Assembly (NCBI RefSeq): GCF_039555335.1
Contig: NC_092647.1
Span: forward strand, 5,532,608 to 5,596,607
DNA: 64,000 bases
Direction of reading: 5' to 3'
From: Amphiura filiformis
Lineage: Eukaryota; Echinodermata; Ophiuroidea; Amphilepidida; Amphiuridae
Part shown: positions 28,801 through 41,798 of the stretch, piece after piece
Layout of the letters: every line of letters starts with the position of its first letter
Numbering within the stretch: position 1 is the first letter of the stretch
Translations under genes and position numbers: made by a program
Notes under the pieces: generated by a model
What the model was told of the DNA's origin: nothing
Seen by the model: only the letters and a program-made list of their open reading frames with translations
Databases searched by the model: none

Positions 28801-31800
28801 AACATGCGATTTGCACCAAATCTATACCCAGCAAACACAAAACGTTTTCGACATTATTCGTAAAATGTTAGAAAAGATTGCTAGAAAACGTTTAAATGTC
28901 GGGTTATATGAAGGGAACATAAAGGGCATAAAACATTTTGATAACATTCAAAAACATTTTTTGATAACTTACTGAACATATTCTAACATAATGTTATTTT
29001 TTAGCATTGACAAAATATTTGACAAAATATGTTTGCAACAAATATTTTACAATAACATTTTGACAACATTTTAAAAATGTTGTTGTAGTGTGTTTTCATA
29101 CACAACGTTTTAAAACGTTTTCATTACCTTTATATAACCCGACATTTAATGTTATTAAAACCTTTTTACCAAAACCAAAACCAAAACTATAACCTGTTTG
29201 CAACGTTTTAAAAACGTTTTGTGTTTGTTGGGTAATCTAAATAAAGTTTTCTCTTGATATCTCTTTGAATTTTATTCTATATAAGAGCAAATATAAATAT
29301 CAGTGGGCCTTATACCAAACTCCGTCCATATCCTCGAAGTTTGTTTGATTGTCAATTTACTAAGTCAATGCATTTATTCCGCTGTAATGAGCGCAATGGG
29401 CGATCCTTATATTAGTTATTTAAACAGATTTGATACAGAACGTTTGTGTTACTCCTCCACTGGTGTGGTGTGTGTGAGTGAGGGGTTAACGGTGTGAGTC
29501 GGGTTTTTATAAATTGTGGATTGGGTGTATGTGTATAGACTTAAACCAAGTATACCTTGGATTTTGTGCATGAATTAGTGAGAATCCTACATTTGGTAGG
29601 ACTACATATTCTAAATTTTTAAGAGATTGTAATTACATTATGTTTTCCCCTTTCTCAATCGAAACGAAAAGAAATGTAAAATTTTACATATTCCCATTAG
29701 CTGGAGCGCTAATGGCATTATACAGTAAGACTCCCTCCTTCAGGCGATCATTACATTCTGACCATTACATTTAAATGACAGCTGAAACTACAGATAACGT
29801 CTCTGTGGTAGCAAATTTTAATTATGTATATTTTATCTTTTCTGCTTTTTGTTTTAATTGCATAGTGTGCGTGGGGAGGTGGTGTTCTGTTATCGAGGAA
29901 ACGACGACACTTACTAGAAGGAATAGACAGGTAAAGGAGACAAATGTGATGTGCTTAAGTAAGATGAGTTCTTTCTGGTTTATTTTCTTTTTTGGTATTT
30001 ACTATTTTCGCCAATCAAAAAGGATACGATATGTTCAAAATTTCAATAAAAGTGTATTAACGTTCTGAAAAATGTTAGTTTCCTAGTTTTACAAATTGCA
30101 AATAGAAGTACAAGTTGAACACTTTTTATAATCATAATCTCAAAATTCGTTAATAGGTGCATAGTTATTTACCTAATCGTGTACCTGTATTTCTTAATCC
30201 TATGCAAAATATTGTTTTAGCGTTCAAAATAATTTGTCATGCCACTAATAGCCTGATCAACTCATACAAGATAGTGAGAAATTTGCGTGACATTCTCGAC
30301 TGATCTTTGTTATGTTACATGGTAAATTATTTTTCAGCATTATGAATCATGTTTTCAGTCTTACAAGTAATTTTTTAATAGAACGATAAATTTTCCATTT
30401 GACAAGTTTTTATTATTAATGATATACATGGACAATTATGCTTCTTCATGCTTACATGCATGGCCAGTTTGTGCCATTGCCTTCTTTGTTGTATATGCTT
30501 TATTTTTCAGTATGCTTGCTGTTTACATTCCATTTAAAGTATCTATTGTGTTCAATTCACTTACAGCAGAATATTATTGGAATGACCCAAATCGGAACAA
30601 CCCTTTAAAGTGTTATTACGATTCAACTAGTTATCGCTTTCATCACATTCAACATTCGTTTCCACGCCTTACACAGTCTTACTGTGCGATCACGCAGATT
30701 AAGTTCTCGATCGTACATATTCCTGCGAATTCCGAACAAACATTTGAAACTCTCCTACATTCAAACATCAAAAATCAGAACGTGCTCTTTCACGTGTCAG
30801 GTTAAATCTCGAATTTAGTATGCAGGAGAAAATACGAGAACAGGTGACAGGTGAAATACCATTATGTCCCATCCTTGAATAATATACTCTGTTTTAAGGT
30901 ACTTTTTTTCTTGATATCTTGATGTAAGAAAATCTTCTCGTATTGTATGTACGAACAAATACCATTACGAATTTATGTATAAGCAATACCGTCAAAGCTG
31001 TGCAAAATGACATACATGAGTGAATGAGAATTGAGAAAAGATGCCAAATTAGGTTTGCTTACTTTGTGTCACTATGCTCTAAATTGACAAAGATTGAAAT
31101 GACAAGCGAGGTTTTCCTCAGGCTGCAATACTTTAAAAGATTCGGTTATTTTTTTCTGCATTATTGCAACAAAATAATTAAGTGACAAATTTAATCATGA
31201 TGATGATGTTGGGAAACTTTCTTCTGTTACAAACGAGATTAGTTTTGCAGATAATTGGTTCTTTCTATTTATAAAAATAAGTGTTTGGTAGAGCTTTTAA
31301 TTGTTGCGGATCCTTCTTCTTTGGTCCCACATAAAAAACAAGAATTTGATACTATAAAAGAGTTGTAGCCAGAAAATCGTCGGCATTTCAAGTTAAATGA
31401 CCCCGTTTTATGTTACGTATTGTATACAATTCTGCCCAACTAAGGTGGTCACGTCTGATCGAAATAATACCCGTCTCCATGTAATGTGTATACCTATTTT
31501 TTCTAGGTTGTCTTATGTTAACGTTTGTATTCTTGAACATGTTTTCAGGGTTAGTTTAAAACGACCTGTGGCCATTATATATTTATAGTCACGGTACAGA
31601 TGCAGTATCTGATGTTATTTTGTGACCAGAGAAATTTGAGTCACAAAAAACACCCCAAGTATCGAAGTCTCGCTCTCCAAAACCGAAGGACACAGATTTA
31701 GGACAAATACTCATATCACCGTTTAACCTATTTAAATTGTATATCTGCGAACCTGGATCAATCGACACGGTTTCAAAAATCACCACTACTATTAATGTGT

Positions 31801-34800
31801 GGATGGATAAATCCAATTTTTTGCACTTATTTTTCTTAATGCTATCTTGATCATAATTACAATAATGTAACAACTAACTATAGTATTTGACGTAATAGTT
31901 ACTTTGAAGACCTCTTTCTTGTTATTCTATTTCATTCTCGCAATTGATGCTAATACACATGTCGTTTGGTCTCGGTTTTCTTTTTTGTCAATACAGGGCT
32001 GATTCAGTCACATGGAATCCACACAAAATGATGGGTATCACCTTGCAGTGCTCGGCTATCATCCTTAAAGAAGACGTGAGTAGGGAAGAAAGTTTCAACT
32101 TACTTACACTTAATTGAATATAGATTTTTGACACATACCAAACATGGAAAGAAAAGCATTTGGTGTGGATTGGCTAGTGGAAGAATAGGCAAATGGGATA
32201 TTCCTTGTGATATTCATACACCCCATATGGAAGACATGACCTTAATCTTCCACACAGGAAAATCTACACCTCCTCTATGGGAGATTAAGGTCATGTCTGC
32301 CATAGGGGTGTGTGGATTTCAACTTGAATAGTCAAGTTCAACGGCTTGGTGCGTAAGGTTAACGTTCACATTTTCAAATGGATAATATCTAGGATTGAGA
32401 ACCAGAAAATCCTGAGTACTACCTGCCGATCTAACATACCCTCTGATTGGCCAATTACATGATATTTTCACTTTAATCGTCAATCGGAATGGAGCTTTGC
32501 AAAATAATTCACCCTCATTTTTTGCGTGGTGAAATTATTCTAACAATGTTGCTGATTGGCCACTTGATAATGAAACTTCCTTTTGACCAATCGGCAGGTA
32601 GTTCTCATGGGGTTAACTCACAAGGGTATCCTTTGTGCGTTTTCTGGCTCTCAACCCTCGATATGTACATGGATGTGTATAGTTTGCTTTAGACTATGTT
32701 ATAGTCGAATTTTGATAAATAAAAATATGTTATTATTAATCATTCCGTTGAACTCAAAATTATACTGATGTTTATTAAAATTAAAATGTTCAATGGTAAA
32801 ATGGTCATAAATAATTTATATAATTAGTGACAGTAAAAGTAAAGTATACGTATGTTATTGAATGAAACATATCTTGAATAATTCTTGGCAATGTAAAATA
32901 ATATTGGCAAGATCACTTCAATTGTAATACAAGTAAATCATCTTGGAGACAAATCTTCACTTTTAGAATAAAAAATAGAATTCGAAACAAATTTGGACAC
33001 TTTCAATATAACCTTTTATATAACCTAATACCGTGTAAGAAACACCTATTGAAATGGAAGATTAGTAATTCGGACGAATGCTGTTTCTGCAATTGTCGTG
33101 AGGACTATGAACACTTTTTCATATCATGCAGGAAAAATACATCATTTTGGATTTTCTTTAAAGAATGCGTGTTAATTACGACACACACACATTTGAACGT
33201 GTCTCTAGAACATATTATTTATGGTTGGAACAAGAAAGACTCACATTTTGATTTTGTAAACCTGCTCTTAATTATAGCATCGTTTTCAGTTTACAAGGCC
33301 AAAATAAGATATAGTGAAACCAATATATTTACTCCTATACCAATGCTCTTTATTAATGAAGTAGAAAGATTGAATGAAATAACAACAAATGCAGAAAATG
33401 TGCCAACAATTATAAAAGAAAATCAAAATGTCTGGGATGAACTTAAGGTTCATTTGAATATACTGTAATAAGTTATACATAATGTTTTGATAATGTTAAT
33501 TTACATAATGTTGTGGAATAGCAAGTTTTTGAGCTTGATATATAAACTAAATAAAATAAAGGCGTTTCGCCAACCTCACTGAGGTATAAAGAGAGAAAAA
33601 AAAAATATCTTGAATAATTCTGATTTTGGAATCTACCAGTTTATTGACCGCGAAAGCCCGAGTAAAAACAAAGGGAGTATGGTGACTGAAAATATCAGAT
33701 GTGAAAATCTATCAATTGCACACAAATTAATACAAATCAGAGTTTTATGTTTAAAAGTAATAGCCAGAGTATGCAAAAGTGGACTACGAAAAAGTCTAAA
33801 TTTGCTTGTGACAATTGATAGTTACATGCACTGCTATCGTCCACTGCAAATGTATCCGTAAGGCAATAAAATAATTCTCATATTATAAACTTTACATAAG
33901 CTTACCTCTGGGTGTTATATAATAACAACTTGGTATTTGATTCAGTAAAAGTCATTAACGTACTAACATCATGATTTGTAGGTTTTATTAACCTTTTCTT
34001 ACTCACATTGTGGCAAGATAAAGATAGCATAATACTATATCTTTTTAAATAATGCTAAGTTAACTACTGATTTACATAAACAAGTATTTAAATGATAATA
34101 TCCATGTCACGTGACTTTCCTCTTTAGAGGTTTGCCCCATGTAATTAATGAAATCAAATAACTGACTTGACTAAAAATAAAGAACAGAACAATGATGTAA
34201 TCCGTATACCTAAAGCACTGATGTAGAGTATTCTATACGCTTATCAAAATGTCAACAACGCTTGCACAAGCGAATGGTCAGTGCTATCTTAGCCGTCTGC
34301 TGTTATGTCCTGAAGACAGTTAGAGGAGCCACAGTTGATTGGGTTCTGGCCACTCTTGGTGCTCATTAACTATCATTGTATCCTCGGTATTAACAGGTTT
34401 ATAGCCACGAGACATTAGAATGTCGTTAAACTTATGACGCCGCACTGTAAAGTCCACTCTTTTAAATTTTGCCTAATATGAATATGATGTGTTGTTTGTC
34501 CTCGCAGTCCTGCTTCAAGAATCGCATGTCATATAAAAAAATACCTTGTTCTTCCTCATCCGTTGTTCTTTTGAGTAGCTTATTTCACGAGCATTGCATA
34601 AGTTATCTGTTAAAAGTAAATTTCATGAATCAGACCTGATTTTATTAATGCGTAAATTTATGGATCGAAGAGATTATTTTTACAGCAATAATTTTGGTTG
34701 TAAATATATGAAAAGGGGCTATAAAATAAACAATAATATGTAGAACATTCTGTAAACATCTGCTGTTAAGGTCAGTACACTATTTTAAATTATTATTGTG

Positions 34801-37800
34801 ATTTTTCTTTCTGAATTATGTTTTAAACGTCGTTTTCTTCATTTTAGGGACTTTTGGAGGACTGTAATTCAATGAGAGCTACGTATCTATTCCAGCAAGA
34901 TAAACAATATGATGTCTCCTTCGACACAGGAGACAAAGCCATCCAATGCGGGAGACACGTTGATGTCTTTAAACTCTGGTTAACATGGCGAGCGAAGGTA
35001 ATGATATACCCATATGATATATTTAAAAAAGCTTTCAGTATTAAATTTGTCAACTAGTAGAAAAGAGTCGTTGGCTGTGATTAGCATGCCTGTCAAGTCA
35101 GATGGTGTGGGGGTGTGTGTGTGGCGTGTGATTTGAGATTTTATTTGAAAGCAAATTCAATTTATAGGTGCATGCGAAAATTCATATGGAGTGCTTCGAC
35201 CGTATGACAAAACAGGCGAAAATAGTAACTTTTTGCACAAGATTTGCAATTAAAAGAGAATTAGCCATTGCTCATTCTAGTGACGGTAGTATATGGACAA
35301 TATAAGTGTGCTTTTTCATTTAATGACATTAAATTTGAAAAATACCGTATTGTAAAAGGAACACTTGAGGTTTTGACTTTTAAAATCTACATTTTGGTAA
35401 AAAAATGTGCATAGATAGGTAGTTTTCAACAGATTTTCCACATTCACCTTGCTATAACATTGAATTGGGTTATCTGTTGACCTAGTGACGAAAATTGTTT
35501 TAGGGGAAGTGTTAGCTTTCGTTTGATAAAGATAAGCTAGAAGCTCCACAGCTCTTACATTGCTATGCACTCAACCGTGTAGTGTAATCAAAAAGACTGT
35601 GCGGAGACAATGCACTGCTTGCTTGAGAGTTCTTGGACGAAAATGTGTGCTCAGGTGTATCGAGGTAGAAACTGTGCGCATGATGGTTTATAAGAGAATC
35701 GTTTTTGTATGGAAACCTTACCATATGATAGTTTTATGACCTTTCATATTAAGAATTATACAAAAAAGTGTATCTTATGCTGTATTTTGTTGTGACAGAC
35801 TTGTTCGTAATCAATGGAAACTGATGGGTACCAATCATTTTGATACAGCTTGTATGTTTGTAGCATTCCAATTATTTTTGTACGGGCATGTTGGCTCAGC
35901 GGTATGGCCTTGTAATCGGTGGATTGTGAGTTCGAGCCCCGGCGGTGCCATCGTGTTGTGCTATTAGTCAAGGTGCTTTACCTTACTTGCCTCTCTCAAC
36001 CCAGGGGTGAAATGGGGAGCTGCTATTCATATTGTATATTGAGCGCCGCCTAAAGGTGTGAGTATGCCTTGGGCATTATATGGCAGGTGACATTTTCTAA
36101 CGACAGCGAAATAAATGTAAAGCGCTTTGGTACATGTGCACATGTGAAAGGCGCTGTATAAATACCAACATTTATTTATTTTTAACATACGATACACGAT
36201 GTGAAGCAAGGTCTTTTGTGATCTTGTTTGTGCAAAGCTAAAGTCCCTGAAGACACCACTTTTCATAAGATCACAATGAAAATTTTATTTGGTTAGAGCG
36301 TCTTTTAATTACACTCATAAATTGATTAAACGACGAGGTCATGTTAACCTTGTCTTTCGCGAGACACAACATTTTTTGAAAGGCCGATTCATGACCTTGA
36401 TATATCTGAAAGGGTATACCCCATAGGAGGGTTCAACATCAGCGACATTTAAAGTGAAAATTGTCAAGGCTAATTACGCTTTTCAAAATGTTGTTATCAC
36501 TTTTTTTTACATTCACGTGGCTACATAGGAAAATGCATTTGTTTTTAAAGAGCAAAGGAGTGTTGAATTCTATCCTGGTTTATTGTATTTATTAGCACGC
36601 TAACGCTCATAATTTATGTAACTAGATAAACGATGTTGCAGTAAAGGTGAGACCACCGTATGTGATTATTTTAGTGACAATGCGCAGCACCTTTCCCAAC
36701 ACAAAGATAAACGTATACACGTCACAGATTTATTGTTATTGAAACCGATCAAATTGGTTCTTCAGATAAACGAAAAGTAAAAATATTAGCATCGTTATCA
36801 ATGAATCACGAACACGCCATACACAAAAGGTGTTAATTTCGTAAAAGTACGTTCCAAAATTGTATGAGTGTTGTGTTCTGTCATGTGTGTTTGTGGGAGG
36901 GAGGGGTGTGTCGGTGTTGTGTGGGATTATGACGGGGGAGTGTGTGGTTGGGGTACGTTCGCACAAGTGAGCTCAAGACGGTGCTTTGATGTCCTCATTG
37001 TTTGTATCACCATTATATTATCTCTATACCTCATTCATACCTACTTAGTTCCCCAGGCAAGTCTTTTCAAATCGATATGAAGATATCACTTGCAATTTCG
37101 AACATACACGACGTTAAAATACCAATAAACCAACCAGTCGATTTCATGTTATTACATTTCCTGTATAGGGTACTCGGGGATTCGAAGCACAAGTGAACAA
37201 GCTCATCGACTTAGCAAAGTAAGTTTATATCATATCTTAAATTTTTCATCACTCTGACGACTTGGGTATTTAAGAGCAAACAATATGATTTCTACTACCT
37301 TATTAATGGATAATATGAGCATCCACGTTTCTATTAATATTTGCACTGCAACTTAAATAAAATAAATATAAGTTGGTTTGTTTATTATTAATGAGGATGA
37401 CACCTTCCCTTATTCGCAGATATTTGGTGGACAAAGTGAAGGCAAAGGATGGCTTCAAACTCGTGTATGAGAAGGTAGGTATTATACCGTATAATTCCGT
37501 CTACAGGCATACATGCCTCCAAATGAGGATTTTTTGACGGAAGAGACAAGAGGCAGATAGACACTCTCCACATAAACATTATTTGGAGTTTGAACAACTA
37601 TATTATTGATACAGGCGACTGCGCAAACACGTAATTTGTAAGCGCTCTTTAGCAAAGTCATAGTTCATTGAATTGACAACAATATGACAAAACAGGCGAA
37701 AATAGTAACTTTGAGTACAAGATTTGCAATTTAAATGGCCACTCGTTTTAATGAGGCTAGTATATGGACAATATAAGTGTGCTCTTTCATTTATTGACAT

Positions 37801-40800
37801 AAAATCTGAAAAATATTGTAAGGATCACTTGAGGTTTTGACTTTTAAAATCGTGCTTGGATAGGTCGTTTTCAACAGATTTACCAGATTCGCCTTGCTAT
37901 AAACATTGCATTGTGTTATCTCTTGACCCAATGAAAAAAGTGTTTTTGGGGAAGTGTTAGCTTTCGTTTGATATAAAAATTGTTTTTTGATAAAGGGAAC
38001 ACTTGAGGTTTTGACAAAAACCAATCACAGAGCTATTTCCAGGTAGAAGCTCACACAGTTCTTATGATGCTATGCACTCAACCGTTGAGTGTAATCAAAG
38101 ACTGTAGAGACAATTCACAGCTTGCTTTTAAGCTCTTGGACGAAAATGTGTGCTCAGGTGTGTCGAGGTGGAAACTGTTCATAGATGGTTTATAAGAGGA
38201 TAGTTTTTGTATAGAAACCTTTCCGTATGATATTGTAATGTTTTTGTGAAGGGTATTTGCCTTTTGTCTCTTTCGTCAAAAAACCTCGTTTAGAGCCATA
38301 TATGCTTGTAGACGGAATTCTACGGTATGACGGTAGAAGATAAGCTTGTAACATACACTGTACTTTGTGTGGATCAAAATAATTGAAGCGAAAAAGTAAA
38401 AGAATTAATGTCTTAAATGAAGGCAATTATCATGAATTAATCAGTTAATAACATTAACGAAAGGAATTTAACATACGTTTGCGATTATAGATTAAAAGTC
38501 CCGTGGATGAAATCCCAAGGATGAAGTTACCGGTAAAAACTGTCCTAGTTTAACCATAAGAAACTCATAAAGGTGATCCTGGCTATGAGGGTTAGTCTAG
38601 ATGCAGGTTGTTCAGGATACTGCGACTGTGTAGAGCGGTACCGGTATCCCTTAATGATGCTTGGTCGTTGATCAGCGATGCCTTGAGAAAAAACTTGTCA
38701 GCGAATTTTAATATAAAGGGATCCTTTTATAATTGACACTATTCGGGTTTTATTATATAATTATAAAAACATGACCAGTAAATCTACAAATAATTGAAAA
38801 GAATCAGAGAAATATTATTCTTATAATTTGTAAGCTTGTATCTTATTTCCTTTATTCCGAAACGGTGCAACATGTTTCCTATCTCGTTCTTTTAAAGCCG
38901 GAGTATGTGAACGTATGTTTCTGGTATATACCACCAAGTATACGGCAGATGGAGAATAAAGAGGAGCAACAGCTCCTGTTGCACAAGGTAAAGAAACACT
39001 AGTATGAAACCCTGTAGACTCAAATTCATCTACAATCTGAGAAATAATTGTTCGAACACTTTTAAGGCCTTAAAATGGAAATAGTCTCCCTTCTACCCCC
39101 GTACAATGTCGGCATGCCCAATATGCTCATCTTCACCATATCTTCTCCCAACATTGTTTGTTGAGGAAAGGGGAGGGGGTATGCTTAAAAGACGAACATT
39201 GAGACAACACTATTATAATTCTTAGTTTCCAGTGACTCATAGCGGGCGCACTATACTAAGAAGAACAGTGGGCAGTGGTGGGTGTTCGAACACATTTTTT
39301 CCGGGATTGTAGGTATGATGTAATAGGTGTAATGTAAGATTTCATTTATAAATCTTATCAACCAGGCATATTCAAGGTATCATTAATTTATTTATCATCC
39401 GATTGATTCGTCATTACCTACTTTCAACCAGAAATGCCTTTTGTTAACGGATGAACCGACGTTGCAATTGAAACTTTCAGTCTTCAGCTGGGTTGTGATG
39501 CAAATGACCTTGAGCACCGGTAACTTGTGGCATAGATAACAATGGACAAGGAATGTTCTTGGTGTTTAGCGAGGTGTGAAAGAAGCGATCCTGGTGAGGG
39601 CTGAGCAACCTGGCCTTAACCGCTGTGGAGGGGTTCAGGCAACATTCTCACGGATGGGGCAGAATCATCAAGGACATTCCTCGTCGATTGTCATGTACAC
39701 TGGAAGCTATCGGTACTCGGGGTTATTTGCATCACAGCCAAGCTGAAGATTGAACGTTTCAGTCGCAACGTTGGTTCGTCCGTCAAAAAGTATGTATGTC
39801 TGGTTTACCAGATTTAAATTAAATCTTAATTTTAAGCATTAATATTAGATAACATACTTTTAAGTCGAAGATTCGTTACAGAAGAGATTGCATTTATCTG
39901 AAATGAGTTTATTTGGGGTAGAATGTATATAGATATTTGTTGTTGGCTTATATCTTGCAACTGTACAGTATCACATTTCCTTAATATTTGGAAGGCCTTG
40001 CATTCTGGATGTGCAACTTAGACGTTCAAGATGCAATCTTTGACCCAGGTCCGGATTTACCACAGGGCCAGATGGACCGGTGTGGGGGTGTAAAACGTGG
40101 CTAAGGATTGCCCATTTTAGCCTGGTCCAGGGCCTTTAGAAAGATATTCGGCTCTTTTGGATGTACGCAGAAATATGTCATACTGCAGTTACTGTCCGTT
40201 TTCCTATACACAATACACAGTGCTCTTCCCATTGACGCGTGACCTCTACAAATACCGTACGTTAGAAGTATGGGGATTTGCCTAGTTAACGTCGCTGTGT
40301 GAAAAATAACCGGCCGATATTAAAAGTACTCTTCTAAAATTCTAGAAAATATAGTTTTGTAACATATCCTAAATTTTTAGCTAATTTAGATGTTTGGAAA
40401 TATTCGTACTTTGGTGTTTTAGTTAATGTTATAGGTAATAGTACATTGCCTAGTTAACGTCGCTGTGTGAAAAATAACCGGCCAATATTAAAAGTACGCT
40501 TCTAAAATTCTAGAAAATATAGTTTTGTAACATGTCCTAAATTTTTAGCTAATTTAGATGTATGGAAATATTCGTACTTTGGTGTTTTAGGAAGGATATG
40601 TAAACGACCGATAACACCAAAAAATATGAAGAAATTATTTCCAACCGTGTTAAGTCAACAATCATTATGTTGCTCATTTTCAAGAATGCTGGTTAACAAA
40701 AAGCAGGCCATTGTCTCATTTCGTGAACAAAGGTCCACATACCATTGTTTCCTTGCGTTTCCTTTATAATCGGTTACCCAACTGAAGCTATAAATACCAG

Positions 40801-41640
40801 CTCATTGCGATACCGCACATATAAAACAGACACATGTGCACAACCAGAGAAGATCTGATTTAATCAGTTGAGCTGTTTTCAATGAGTGTTATCTTGGTTT
40901 AATAGCTTTTAATGGGGTTTAAGTCCTGCAAAGGTCGCGGTGAATTCTACTGTAGACATGACTGCATCATGTCGAACTCTCGTCTAACCAGGGAATTGTT
41001 GCAACACCCTCGGGTAAATCAATCAACGAGTATAGGAACCGTTAAAATATTCAACTGAATGACTAGGCTTTATATCCTTTACGCATATCACGACACCTCA
41101 CTATATAAGGTCGACTATTAAAACTCGACCGATATCTCGTATCTCTATAAAGTTAAGTTGTAAATATTTCTAACATGGTATTTAAAATTGTACGTTTAAA
41201 GCGTTTTAAGCATCCGACTGACATAGATCATTATCTATAAGTTATTGAAACGTTTTAGAAGACAGCGGGGAAAAACCCGAAGATTTAATCGTAATTACAA
41301 TGCATTATGTGTGTGAATACTTTTTACTGTAGACTGTCGGGGTTTCAGTTTGTCCCAAATTGACGATTGATAAATGAGTTTCGCAGCTTATAACCGTCGC
41401 TCATGCCAGTAGCATGATATAGATTATAAAGTGCTGTTAAACGGTGTATATAGAACAGAAATTGTAGTGAGGGCGCATATGTAAAACACAATGGAGAAGT
41501 TGAGTATCGATGCTCTATCCCTCAAAAGAGGGTGTCATACAACATCTCACTATGAACAGCAGATGATGGTCAATATTTCATAATTCAATTCGGTTGTTAA
41601 AAACCGAAAGTTTAAAATGGACATTAGAAAGGAAATGAAA

Positions 41641-41710
<70 letters not shown>

Positions 41711-41715
41711 TTCAT

Positions 41716-41798
<83 letters not shown>

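Larger units (their letters stand above)
35203..38233 (+). repeat. Pair of about 530-bp direct repeats in introns i and k
   Basis: 35203-35730 and 37684-38233 share atgacaaaacaggcgaaaat, tatggacaatataagtgtgc, cacttgaggttttgactttt, gaagtgttagctttcgtttg and cttggacgaaaatgtgtgct. They flank exons j and k, so recombination between them would remove both exons. The ORFs in them are shadows. Confidence 0.88.

Noticed and set aside
30419..30805. 128-residue ORF with a hydrophobic start
   Set aside because: No recognisable family, no splice or repeat context; in an AT-rich intron an ORF this long can occur by chance.
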